From the NCBI RefSeq assembly GCF_029869215.1, contig NZ_JARWPM010000350.1, forward strand, positions 1-48,867: DNA of 48,867 bases, in the 5' to 3' direction. Below the pieces are notes generated by a model. That model ran no database searches, was not told where the DNA came from, and saw nothing but the letters and a program-made list of their open reading frames with translations. Below are positions 8,342 through 16,675 of this stretch, piece after piece. Each line of letters begins with the position of its first letter. The stretch's first letter is position 1. The position numbers were made by a program, and so were the translations under genes. Origin of the DNA: Nocardia carnea. Its GTDB lineage: Bacteria > Actinomycetota > Actinomycetes > Mycobacteriales > Mycobacteriaceae.

Positions 8342-9595
8342 TCACCCTTTCAGGTGGTCGGCGTGGTGGATGACATTTTCGATGGCGTCGAGGTAGCGGT
8401 CGACGAGGGGGAGGTCGTGTTCGCGGTGCCACACCGGGAGCTCGAGGGTGCGGTGGTGCAGGCGTTCGGCGCGCGGAAACTCTCCTGGACGGTAGGCGAA
8501 TTCGCCAGCGTATTCAGGGAAGAGGGTACCGGGTGTCCGGAACAGTTCCAGCAGGTTGAGCGGACAGGTGGAACCCGGCCGGTCGATTTCCCGGCAGCCT
8601 TCGGCGAGTAGCGCTTGGTGGATGCGTTCGACGGGGATTCCGCCGAGTTCCTCGGGCCGGTATTCCAGAGCCATCCCGTACCAGGAGGGCCGGGTCTCGG
8701 GGCCGGACCGGGGTGCGACTATCCCGGGTAAGCCGTCGAGGCGGTCGGCGATGTGGGCTGCGATCCGGTTGCGACCGGTCAGGTAGTCGTCGAGATGGCC
8801 GAGTTGGTCGAGTGCGATGGCGGCGGCCAGCGGGTGGATGCGGTGTTTGAGGCCCATGCCGGTGACCGCGTAGCGGTGCAGGGAGTGGTGTTCGGGGATT
8901 TCGTTGCGGCAGCGTTTGTTGTATTGGCCGTGCAGGAGCAGACGGTAGTAGAGGTTGTCGTCGTCGGTAAGGACGAATCCGCCTTCGCCGGCCGAGAGCG
9001 GTTTGGGCCCGTTCATGCTGAAGGCGGCGGCGCGGCCGAAGGTGCCGACCTTGCGGCCTGCGATGGTGGCGCCGTGGGCGTGCGAGCCGTCTTCGAGGAG
9101 CTGCAGCCCGTAGACCTCGGCTAGACCGGCGAGGCTGCGCATCTGGGCGGGCATCCCCCACATGTGCGTGACAACAACGGCTTTGGTCTTCTCTGTGATG
9201 CGCTGGGGAAGTTCGCATGGGTCGAGATTGCCGGTGTCGTCGCAGTCGGCCAGGACCGGGATGACGCCCAGGTGTAGCAGAGGGGTCGCGGTGGCGAAGA
9301 AAGTGTAGGCGGGCACGATGACTTCATCGCCCGGACGCAGCCCGCAGGCGGCATACAACGAGTAGAGGGCTGCGGTGCCGGAACTGGTGAGCACGGCGTA
9401 TCGGCTGCCGAAGTAGGCGGCGAGAGCGTCTTCGAGGTCGGCGATGACGCCGGAGCGGTCGTAGATGGAGATGGCGTCGCCGAGTTGGTCCAGTACAGCT
9501 TTGCGGGTGAGGTGGTCGGTCGGCGGCCACTGGAAGTGCGGGGGCGGGTCGCTGACGGCGGGAGTGCCGCCGAGCAAAGCGAGGGGCGAGTTCAC
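8342..9595 (-). CDS. DegT/DnrJ/EryC1/StrS-family PLP aminotransferase
   Basis: This is a 417-residue fold-type I aminotransferase of the sugar aminotransferase class. Seen: TSSGTAALYSLYAACGLRPGDEVIVP at the PLP phosphate site, YTFFATATPLLHLG, the LEDGSHAHG motif whose Asp169 should contact the pyridine nitrogen, and SMNGPKPLSAGEGG with the PLP lysine at K198. It would transfer an amino group to a keto-sugar or keto-cyclitol. The GTG start overlaps the stop of the upstream dehydrogenase gene by 4 bp (GTGA), implying coupled translation and a shared pathway. Dehydrogenase plus StrS-type aminotransferase is the core of kanosamine, AHBA and 3-amino-sugar routes; no matching sugar nucleotidyl or glycosyl transferase is present. 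Confidence 0.93.
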   Translation of the reverse strand: MNSPLALLGGTPAVSDPPPHFQWPPTDHLTRKAVLDQLGDAISIYDRSGVIADLEDALAAYFGSRYAVLTSSGTAALYSLYAACGLRPGDEVIVPAYTFFATATPLLHLGVIPVLADCDDTGNLDPCELPQRITEKTKAVVVTHMWGMPAQMRSLAGLAEVYGLQLLEDGSHAHGATIAGRKVGTFGRAAAFSMNGPKPLSAGEGGFVLTDDDNLYYRLLLHGQYNKRCRNEIPEHHSLHRYAVTGMGLKHRIHPLAAAIALDQLGHLDDYLTGRNRIAAHIADRLDGLPGIVAPRSGPETRPSWYGMALEYRPEELGGIPVERIHQALLAEGCREIDRPGSTCPLNLLELFRTPGTLFPEYAGEFAYRPGEFPRAERLHHRTLELPVWHREHDLPLVDRYLDAIENVIHHADHLKG

Positions 9596-10686
9596 CGGAG
9601 CTCCTTGGGGTCGACGGTGGTGTGAGTGCGGGCGGCTTGATAGCAGGCGGTGACGAATCTCAGGTGGCCCAGGTGTTGCCGGGGTCCGCTGAGGTTGGGG
9701 CGTTCACCGTCGATCACCCGGCGGAAGTAGTCGATCTGTGTGGTCGCGGCCGAGGGCCAGGCCTGTTCCCGGAACAGGGATTCGACGACTTCGCCGTCAT
9801 TGGTGAGGCGGCGGATGCGGCCGCGTTCGAGATGGACCATGCCTTTGGAGCCGACCAGTCGCAGCTCCTCGGCCTTGGGTCCGATGAAACGGGACAGCAG
9901 AATCGACCCGTAGAGTCCGGAGTCGTAGGAGAAGTGCACCAGTGCGGTGTCTTCGGCGTCGTATTCTCGGTCCGGGCGGGCATCGACCGACAGGTCCGCC
10001 GTAATCCGGTCGGGCAGACCGAAATACCACAGGATCAGGTCGATGACGTGGTAGCCCATGTCGATCAGGCAGCCGCCGCCGGCGGTGGCGATGTCGCCGC
10101 GCCACCCGTCAGAGGGGTCAGCGGTGTGCAAGGTGTAGCGGGCGTCGATTACGAATGGCGTCCCGACCTGGTCGGCCAACTGCGGAAAGCTCGTGTAGAT
10201 CGGGTTGAAGCGCCGTTGCAAGGTAACCATCAGCTCGATCCCGGCGTCCTCGCACAGCCGCGCCAGCTCCCGAGCCTCGGTCAGTGACGTGGCGAACGGT
10301 TTCTCCTTCAGCACGTGGACACGGTGCTCGGCCGCGGCTTCGATCACCCGGCGGCCGACGCAGTGCGGAACGCACACCACAACCAGATCCAACTGCTCCG
10401 AGCCCAGCATGGCGGTGAAGTCGGTGTACCCGGGGACCCGGCACCGGTACTGGTGTTCGCGCACGATCTCGGGATCCTCATCGCACACCGCCACCAGTTC
10501 GGCAGTCTCGCAGGATGCCAGCCCGGGCAGATGATCCTCGAGCGCCTGCCTACCCAACCCGATCACGCCCACACGCAGCGGAACACGCCGTCGCGGCACG
10601 AGAGCTACTGGGCGAACGGTGAACTCGCCTGCACTTGTCGGAACATCCGGGTGCCCCTGCACGGTGGCACAGTCGAGCGCAGTCAT
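9592..10686 (-). CDS. Gfo/Idh/MocA-family NAD(P)-dependent oxidoreductase
   Basis: This is a 364-residue dehydrogenase. After a 35-residue leader the Rossmann motif GVIGLG is at 40-45; the catalytic EKP (in LKEKPFA) is at 128-130. The active-site GGGCLIDMGYHVIDL, with D209 and H213, lies at about 203-217. It would oxidise a sugar or cyclitol hydroxyl and hand the ketone to the downstream StrS-type aminotransferase. The ATG overlaps the preceding stop by 4 bp (ATGA). The long N-terminal extension before the Rossmann fold is unusual; no internal start has a better ribosome site, and the overlap argues for this start. The substrate is unknown. Confidence 0.93.
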   Translation of the reverse strand: MTALDCATVQGHPDVPTSAGEFTVRPVALVPRRRVPLRVGVIGLGRQALEDHLPGLASCETAELVAVCDEDPEIVREHQYRCRVPGYTDFTAMLGSEQLDLVVVCVPHCVGRRVIEAAAEHRVHVLKEKPFATSLTEARELARLCEDAGIELMVTLQRRFNPIYTSFPQLADQVGTPFVIDARYTLHTADPSDGWRGDIATAGGGCLIDMGYHVIDLILWYFGLPDRITADLSVDARPDREYDAEDTALVHFSYDSGLYGSILLSRFIGPKAEELRLVGSKGMVHLERGRIRRLTNDGEVVESLFREQAWPSAATTQIDYFRRVIDGERPNLSGPRQHLGHLRFVTACYQAARTHTTVDPKELR

Positions 10687-11027
10687 CGGATCGCTCCTGT
10701 CAATTCCCGATCCCGCACCCCGGGCGATGCCTCAGCAACCAGCACGCCCGCGCCGGCCTCACACCAGAGCCGTGTCTCCACCGCCTGCCGGAGGGCGGCT
10801 CGCCGGGTCAAATGCTCGAGCTCGGGTACCACGACATTGCGACATTGCGCGCGTATCAGCTCCGCGATCAGCGCATCCAGCCCCGCCCGCCCGTAGGTGC
10901 GTTCGTGGAACACCATGCCCAGGTCATAGCCTTGCCGATCGGCGAACAGCTCAATCCTTCTCTCGCATTCCCGTATGTGTTCGCCCGCGACGTCGAGTCG
11001 CAAATAGCCGTAGGCAAGTGGTTTCAT
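10683..11027 (-). CDS. small resolvase-fold protein lacking the catalytic serine
   Basis: This is a 114-residue protein resembling the N-terminal domain of serine recombinases: AYGYLRLDVAGEHIRECERRI, then FADRQGYDLGMVFHER, then LDALIAELIRAQCRNVVVPELEHLTR. In true resolvases the motif is GYxRVS with a nucleophilic Ser; here position 12 is Asp (YLRLD). There is no C-terminal helix-turn-helix, so it should not recombine DNA. Such orphan domains may act as regulators or scaffolds, but no role is established. The start at 11027 is preceded by a very strong GGAGGAGAGG ribosome site, and it heads the four-gene operon. A start at 11048 would ignore that site. Confidence 0.8.
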   Translation of the reverse strand: MKPLAYGYLRLDVAGEHIRECERRIELFADRQGYDLGMVFHERTYGRAGLDALIAELIRAQCRNVVVPELEHLTRRAALRQAVETRLWCEAGAGVLVAEASPGVRDRELTGAIR

Positions 11028-11212
11028 CGTCCTCTCCTCCCGCCGCACGAGAATCAGGTCTCGTCCGGTCCGGTATGTGCGTTGAACTGTTCCTCCAGAC
11101 TTCTGGGCGGCGCGGAATTCCAGGAGGGCAGATTGTGGGGCAGATCACGGTGAACAGCTCCCGAGTTCGGGCAGGTCGATAGACTGGGCGCGGCCGATCG
11201 AGGGGAGCGAAG

Positions 11213-12508
11213 GTGCCGACACCGAACCTGAAACTGCAGCAGCGCCGGGAAGCGACCCCGTCACCGACCGTGGCGGGGCGGTCGATGACCCGCGCCGAAC
11301 TGGCTGAAGCAGTCAACGACCATCTGTGGCGAACCATCGGACGACGCTGTGAACTCGACGCGCATACGATCGCCCGCTACGAACGCGGCGCAGTGCGCTG
11401 GCCCGGCAAGGACTACCGCCAAGCGCTGTGCGCGGTGCTCCACGCCACCGAGACCGAACTCGGCTTCGTCGCCGCCCGCCGCACAAAAGCCACCGAACGT
11501 CGAGATGCGCTGGCGGTCAATCTTTTCAGCCCCTTCGATCCCGAACACATCCCCACCGACTACCTGACAGGATCGAAGACCGTGGGCCGCGTCGGACGGT
11601 CCGACGTGGACAAGGTCCGGTGCGCGGTCGCCGCAGCCGCCGCGGCGGAGAACCTGCACGGCGGTGGGTCAGCCACCGACAGCGCGGCCCACCATCTCAG
11701 CGTCTTCGCTCCGCTGCTGCGCGCCCACGCCGCCCCCATCACCCGGCAAGCGCTCTGCGAGGCAGTCGGCAATCTCAGCGGCATCGCCGCGTACTCCGCC
11801 TTCGACATTGCCGCCCACACCCAAGCCGAACGACGCTTCCGATTCGCCCTCTGGTGCGCTGACGCCGCAGGATCTTGGGAACTACGCGCCGCGACCCTTG
11901 CCGACATGGCCCGCAAAACCACCTATGTCGGCAATCCCGACGGAGCACTTTCACTGATCGAACTGGCCCAGGTCCGCGCCGACCGCCTCACCTCCACCAC
12001 CCGCGCCATGCTCGCCACCCTGCGCGCACAATTCCTATCCGCACTCGACCGCACCGACGACGCCCTTTCCGAAGTCGCACGCGCCGACGAGCACTTCGCC
12101 GCCCGCAACCCCGACGAGGACCCCGCCTGGATGTGCTACTACGACGACGCCGAACACCTCGGCAGCACCGGCAAAGCCCTCATCCCCGTCGCCCTCGCAC
12201 GCAGGCGAATCGAACTGGCCGCACCCCGCCTCCAGCAAGCCATCCGACTCCAAGGCGACAACTACCCCCGCTCACGAACCTTCTCCCGCACCCGCCTGGC
12301 CACCCTCACCATGCAACTCGGCGACCCTCGCACCGCCGCCGCCCTCGGCATGCAAGCCGTCACCGACGCCACACACTTCCACTCCCAGCGCATCCGCGAC
12401 GAACTCATGAGTCTCGCCGCCGCCACGACACCACACCGCAGAATCACCGAAGTCGCCGAACTCCGCCGTACCATCGCCGGCCTACCGGAACTCGAGGCGA
12501 CCCCATGA
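11213..12508 (+). CDS. XRE-type regulator with C-terminal TPR-like region
   Basis: This is a 431-residue protein. The N-terminal part holds an HTH: MTRAELAEAVNDHLWRT, then DAHTIARYERGAVRWP, the recognition-helix pattern of XRE regulators in large actinomycete families. From about residue 130 the chain is all-helical and alanine-rich with repeated paired helices (for example ALSLIELAQVRADRLTSTTR), consistent with tetratricopeptide repeats that bind peptides or partners. The GTG start at 11213 has AGGGGAG upstream. A TAGACT -10-like hexamer at 11180-11185 could be its promoter. It overlaps the kinase gene by 4 bp (ATGA) and is divergent from the aminotransferase operon, so it probably regulates both. 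Confidence 0.85.
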   Translation: MPTPNLKLQQRREATPSPTVAGRSMTRAELAEAVNDHLWRTIGRRCELDAHTIARYERGAVRWPGKDYRQALCAVLHATETELGFVAARRTKATERRDALAVNLFSPFDPEHIPTDYLTGSKTVGRVGRSDVDKVRCAVAAAAAAENLHGGGSATDSAAHHLSVFAPLLRAHAAPITRQALCEAVGNLSGIAAYSAFDIAAHTQAERRFRFALWCADAAGSWELRAATLADMARKTTYVGNPDGALSLIELAQVRADRLTSTTRAMLATLRAQFLSALDRTDDALSEVARADEHFAARNPDEDPAWMCYYDDAEHLGSTGKALIPVALARRRIELAAPRLQQAIRLQGDNYPRSRTFSRTRLATLTMQLGDPRTAAALGMQAVTDATHFHSQRIRDELMSLAAATTPHRRITEVAELRRTIAGLPELEATP

Positions 12509-13386
12509 CTCTCGCCTCGGCAGCCGGGATCCTCGAACAAGCCGCCGCCCACGCCGGCCTCGACGCCTCCACCGCCACCCCGCTTCGCACCGGAGCCCAC
12601 GCCATCTTCGAATTCGCCGGCGGAATCATCGCCCGCATCGGAAAACCCGGCAGCACAGAGACCGCCCGTCGCGAGCTACGCATCTCCCACTGGCTCAACC
12701 GCTCCGGCATCCCGGCCGTCGAAGCCGTGGACACATTGCCGCAGCCGATCGTCATCGACGACCACCCTGTCACCTGGTGGCAGCTCATTCCCGACCACCG
12801 CCCCGCCACCCCCGCCGAACTCGGCACAGCCCTCGCCCGCCTGCACACCCTCACCCCACCGACCACCTTCGAACTCCCCGCATACCAGCCGTTCGCCGGA
12901 CTCGAGGAACGAATCACCACAGCCGCTGCCCTCACCGGTGACGACCGGCAGTGGCTGATCCAGCAGTACAGGGAACTCCGGCGACGCTACGAACAACTTC
13001 CGCCGGTGAACCGGACCTCGGTGATCCACGGCGACGCCTGGCAGGGCAACCTTGTCCTACCCCCGACCGGCACACCGACATTCCTCGACCTCGACAAAGT
13101 CTCCCTCGGACGCCCCGAATGGGACCTCATCCAGCTAGCCGTCGACCACACCGACTTCAACCGCCTCCACACCGACGACTACCACGCCTTCGTCAACGCC
13201 TACGGCGGATACGACATGACCACCACACCCGAATTCCGCATTTACGCCGACATCCAAGAACTCCGCTGGACCGCTTTCGCCATCAGCTTGTCCCACCACC
13301 GCCCCGCGGCACGAGCCGAAACCGCCCATCGGATCGCCTGCCTGCGTGGTCGCATCCCAAAACCCTGGCAATGGAACGCGCTGTAG
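12505..13386 (+). CDS. aminoglycoside phosphotransferase (APH)-family kinase
   Basis: This is a 293-residue small-molecule kinase. The Brenner motif HGDAWQGN lies at 175-182 (catalytic Asp177) and the Mg-binding LDLDKVSLGRPEWDL follows at about 194-208. The N-lobe has the G-loop-like LRTGAHAIFEFAGGIIARIGKP with a candidate ATP lysine. The family phosphorylates aminoglycosides, choline, homoserine or sugars; nothing in the sequence fixes the substrate. Its ATG overlaps the XRE stop, so the two are co-translated. Beside an amino-sugar-type operon it could phosphorylate the product, as activation or self-protection. That is inference. Confidence 0.9.
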   Translation: MTLASAAGILEQAAAHAGLDASTATPLRTGAHAIFEFAGGIIARIGKPGSTETARRELRISHWLNRSGIPAVEAVDTLPQPIVIDDHPVTWWQLIPDHRPATPAELGTALARLHTLTPPTTFELPAYQPFAGLEERITTAAALTGDDRQWLIQQYRELRRRYEQLPPVNRTSVIHGDAWQGNLVLPPTGTPTFLDLDKVSLGRPEWDLIQLAVDHTDFNRLHTDDYHAFVNAYGGYDMTTTPEFRIYADIQELRWTAFAISLSHHRPAARAETAHRIACLRGRIPKPWQWNAL

Positions 13387-13517
13387 CGACACCGCCGAAC
13401 CGACCGTGCTGGCCGAAGCCGAACTCATCGAAGCCACCAACGCCGTCCCCACCACAGTCGGCCTCGATGAGATGGCCGTGCGGCTGCCGGATCGCAGCTT
13501 CCTCACCGCGCTCGCGG
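13387..13517 (+). other. coding-like remnant upstream of the AIPR fragment
   Basis: One frame reads TVLAEAELIEATNAVPTTVG, then LDEMAVRLPDRSFLTALAG, with nearly all codons ending in G or C. It then loses its codon bias at about 13515, where the AIPR-like reading frame begins in another phase. I do not recognise the peptide. It looks like the end of a decayed gene joined to the lower-GC remnant. Confidence 0.35.
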
Positions 13518-14696
13518 GACGACGCCCTCGGCGACCCCGCCCTCCATATCACTTTGATTATCGCCGTAATGGGACCCGGAGAATTGTCGGACGCATCGGC
13601 TGACGTTTTGAACCGATTGGCTGAGGATGCCAACGCCAGCGGCCCACAGTTGTCCTGCCAAATATTCGGAAGTGCTGACTTTCATGCGAGGCTCCGCAGA
13701 GACGTTGCACCTAGTCCTATATCGTTTACGGTTTGGATGAACAATTGGATCCGTAGGGACACGCCATATGAAGCCTGGCAAGGGACTGTCCCGGTTCAGA
13801 ATGTATCCACATGGTTCGAGGAGCATTCAGATCGCTTATTCGAGCAGAATGTCAGGAATTCACTCGGCCGCACCCGTATCGACTCCGGAATTAAGGACAC
13901 CCTCCGTGAGGAGCCGGAGAATTTTTGGTACTTCAACAATCGAATTTGGAGGTCTGTGGAATTACACCGGGCGGTTGGGGATGCGCTGGCGATCGAGCGT
14001 AAACAACTCAATGGACGCGCTGCCGATGTGACTCGCCGTGGTAAAATGCTGATTTCTCATCTAGTTTTTCAGCGAGTCGAGCAAGATCTACTGGACGACC
14101 CTGCCGCTGATTGGTCAGCAGTGCTGGCCCGGGTGCCGGACTGGACATCGCAGTGTGCATCGTGGTTGATCTACCACTTGGATGCCGAATACGGACGTAA
14201 TTCGTTCCTCAGCAGTACGTTCATCGACGAGACGCGCTGCCGGCACCAAGCGAAGATTGTGCTGGAAGATGTCGCTGTCGGTAGGGAAGTGCCTGAACTG
14301 TTGCCGGACTACCGTCCGCCGGCGAGGAGAGCACGCCGGTCCCGGCGACCGAATTCCGTAGCGCTGCTGGTAGATGCCGGCACTATCAACGACGGGACCT
14401 CTCTCTACTTCCATACAGAGACCGAACCGAAAGGTCAAGCTGTAGACCGCTGGCTTGCTGCAGATCCGCGGCGGGCTCAGGCGACCTGGGTCAACGACCG
14501 CCTGAAGTGTCTGCTATGGGCATACGACGGCAAGCAGTACTCTGCCACCGGGCTGGTGCAGGCCATTTGGTCCTTGGCGCCGTATGAGCATTCTCCTGTA
14601 GCTGTACAGGGCACGCGACGGTGGAAGCTTGCAGGCGGAGAGTCGCTTGCGGATCTCGCATCAGGTTTGCACAAGGAAGAATCCGAAGCAGAATAG
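13518..14696 (+). pseudogene. AIPR-family (abortive infection) protein remnant
   Basis: The frame from 13518 to the TAG at 14696 encodes AIPR-like sequence. It shows ALHITLIIAVMGPGELSDAS; then LFEQNVRNSLGRTRIDSGI and EEPENFWYFNNRIW, the family NVR...NN signature. After this the chain jumps directly to ADVTRRGKMLISHLVFQRVE, which belongs near the C-terminus. The central part, including the usual VNGAQT segment, is missing, so about 250-300 residues appear to have been lost in frame. The 5' part is missing too; the first plausible ATG is 13569 (375 residues). The tail (WAYDGKQYSATGLVQAIW, then WKLAGGESLADL) resembles a RAMA/DUF4357-type nucleic-acid domain. GC is visibly lower than in the neighbours, a sign of transfer. 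Confidence 0.6.
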
Positions 14697-14794
14697 ATCT
14701 AATGACCGAGAAGTAAGGCCAAATTTGCAAGATCGGCGACTAGCCTTTGCAGATCAACGGAGCCGTGACTACCGGGATCTGTTTGCATTTTGAC

Positions 14795-14941
14795 TCAATT
14801 GAAGAGGTGGCCTTCGAGCCGGGTCATCATGATCGCGATGTCCTTGACATGGTTTGTCAACCGACGCAGGTCTTTGCTGCATTTGCCGAGCTCCTGCACT
14901 CGCGTTGAGTCGTCGGTGGGGAGGTTGGCGGGATCAGTCAT
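14795..14941 (-). CDS. small hypothetical protein (48 aa)
   Basis: This short frame encodes MTDPANLPTDDSTRVQELG followed by a charged helix ending TRLEGHLFN. It starts 7 bp after the stop of the 39-codon gene upstream and is the third member of a minus-strand set with the 15084-15683 gene. The sequence is helical and looks like a small partner protein. I recognise no family. Its codon bias is weaker than in large neighbours, so existence is probable but not certain. Confidence 0.45.
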   Translation of the reverse strand: MTDPANLPTDDSTRVQELGKCSKDLRRLTNHVKDIAIMMTRLEGHLFN

Positions 14942-14948
14942 GATCCCC

Positions 14949-15068
14949 CTAGGGAACCAATAGTTCGCGGACGGCTGCGACCACCTCGGTCCAGTTTTCC
15001 TCGGAAATGAATTCCACCAGATCGTTCCCATCATCCAACTGGGTGTGCTCGATCGGCAGATGTTCCAT
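14949..15068 (-). CDS. very small hypothetical protein (39 aa)
   Basis: ATG at 15068 opens 39 codons: MEHLPIEHTQLDDGNDLVEF, then ISEENWTEVVAAVRELLVP, ending at TAG. It begins 15 bp after the stop of the upstream 199-residue gene and is followed 7 bp later by another small gene. The acidic, helical composition resembles small immunity or adaptor proteins, but no family is recognised. The case rests on its fit into the gene array. Confidence 0.45.
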   Translation of the reverse strand: MEHLPIEHTQLDDGNDLVEFISEENWTEVVAAVRELLVP

Positions 15069-15083
15069 AGCAGCACGCGGTGG

Positions 15084-15683
15084 TTACAGCACGGTGTCGG
15101 CGCCGTCGCGGACCAGGATTCGGTCTACGGCAGGCATCAAACAGGCGCGTTCGGAAAGCAGCACGGCGAAGGTGAACTTCTCCTCGTCCTTGCTCGCTTG
15201 GAAAACACCTGGGGGGTCGTACCGTGGGTCCGGCCACTGCACACGGCGCATCAGTTCGAGTAGGCGGCGACCGCGCGTGCGTTCGTCGTCCTGGTCGAGT
15301 TCGGGCAGAGACCACGGGCCCAGGGCGAGCTGATGCAGTGCCCAGTCGTCGTTGTACACGTCGCCGAGTTCGCCGGGCGGGAGCGTGCCGTATTCGGTGT
15401 CGACGTCGCCGCCGGCATGGTGCGCCGCAGTGCGCAGTATCCGGAGGGCCAGGTCGAGATCTTCCGGTGCGGACGCCGCGGGCAGTGTCACCTCGAGGGT
15501 CCCGTCGGACCAGGCGACGGTCAGTACCCGGGTGGAGAATCCTTCCCGGTATGGGTACCACGCGCCGGGAGCGTTCACCGGATCACCAGGCGCGTCGCCC
15601 CGCCAACGGAGGCCGGCAAGTCGTGGAGCGAGAATGCCTGCTGGAAAGGGTAGTTCGATAGCGACGGTGAAATCGGTGCTCAC
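15084..15683 (-). CDS. hypothetical protein (199 aa)
   Basis: This is a soluble protein of about 199 residues beginning VSTDFTVAIELPFPAG, followed by WRGDAPGDPVNAPGAWYPY and FSTRVLTVAWSDGTLEVTLP. The middle is acidic (GELGDVYNDDWALHQLAL). The pattern of many aromatic and acidic residues without motifs is seen in immunity-type and contact-system proteins, but I do not recognise a family. The GTG at 15683 is chosen because sequence upstream loses codon bias and runs antisense to the 15948 gene. No strong ribosome site is visible. It leads two very small genes downstream. Confidence 0.65.
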   Translation of the reverse strand: MSTDFTVAIELPFPAGILAPRLAGLRWRGDAPGDPVNAPGAWYPYREGFSTRVLTVAWSDGTLEVTLPAASAPEDLDLALRILRTAAHHAGGDVDTEYGTLPPGELGDVYNDDWALHQLALGPWSLPELDQDDERTRGRRLLELMRRVQWPDPRYDPPGVFQASKDEEKFTFAVLLSERACLMPAVDRILVRDGADTVL

Positions 15684-15947
15684 ATGCCCAGCATGGTCCG
15701 GCTTCTCCGCCACCGCACCCGCTTTTCCTCCATCACCGCGGAGTGGCAGCAACCTCTTCCTGCGGGCCCGCTGTTGCAGGATGAGGATGCCGATGGTGTT
15801 CGGCCAGGCCATCAAACCGACCCCGATATCGCCCGTGCCGAGGGCATAATCAAATGGTGAAGGTTCCCGGCTGTACAGCAGCTGGGGAAGCTGATTCGGT
15901 GGAGTTACTCGTCGCGGGTGGCGGCTGCCGGGTACAGGAGCGGATCG

Positions 15948-16490
15948 ATGCTGACTGCGCGGACACTGGTCGAGGCTCGCACCTACCTGAGTCTCCTGGC
16001 AGCGGCCGCTGGCGCCGCCGAGCAGGGACCGCCCGCGACCTCGCTGATCGAAGGGCGGGAAGCGTGGACGGTGCAATCGGCATTCGGTGACGTCGCAGTC
16101 CCGTACCTGTCCGAGGACGTCAGCTGGAAGATAGGGGCTTTATACGGCCTCGGCATTTCTCAGCTCATCGACGCAGGCCAGTGGATCCTTGTCGCCGAGA
16201 CATTCGCAAGCCGCGCACTCGAGGCAAGTATGTCCTACGCCGGCCGCCCTGATCAGGACCGCACCATTGTCGAGCAGAATTGGCAGTTCGCGGCCGAGGC
16301 CCTCGGTGAGGCGATGAAGTTCTTGCCCGAAGGCGCGCAGAGACTGCCGGAAAGAGTGTTTTGGTCCGGACTCGGCGAGCGGTTTGCGCACGAGCACCCG
16401 GACCGGATCACCCGGGCACAGCTCGTCGAGGATTATGAGTTCTATACGGGCGCCCTCGACGATTTCCGCGTGCTCTATGGCGAGGCATGA
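15948..16490 (+). CDS. hypothetical protein (180 aa)
   Basis: This is a 180-residue helical protein beginning MLTARTLVEARTYLSLLAAA. The start at 15948 has AGGAG 8 nt upstream; a frame extension to 15918 lacks one. The chain contains acidic helices (LPERVFWSGLGERFAHEHP) and ends YEFYTGALDDFRVLYGEA. I recognise no domain. It is divergent from the 15084-15683 set with a gap of 264 bp, and could belong with it. Codon bias supports translation. Confidence 0.7.
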   Translation: MLTARTLVEARTYLSLLAAAAGAAEQGPPATSLIEGREAWTVQSAFGDVAVPYLSEDVSWKIGALYGLGISQLIDAGQWILVAETFASRALEASMSYAGRPDQDRTIVEQNWQFAAEALGEAMKFLPEGAQRLPERVFWSGLGERFAHEHPDRITRAQLVEDYEFYTGALDDFRVLYGEA

Positions 16491-16675
16491 GGATCCGGCG
16501 CCGCGGCTGCCCATCGACCAGAACGGTCACCACCGTGCACCCAGCCAAGGGCAACGCGACCGGGCAACTCATTCCCTCCAACCCGTGATGCGGCCCATAC
16601 CGGTGTTGTGCGGCAACGGGACAGGGACGAAGCTTGTGCATCGGCGGGGTGGTCGCTCGGATAGCGGAGCCGAAC

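Noticed and set aside
11875..12504. Upstream extension of the APH kinase frame
   Set aside because: It overlaps the XRE gene in another frame; the ATGA overlap at 12505 and normal APH length fix the start.
16408..16641. Minus-strand open frame between the 180-residue protein and TetR genes
   Set aside because: No domain, no ribosome site, and it partly overlaps the end of the real plus-strand gene.
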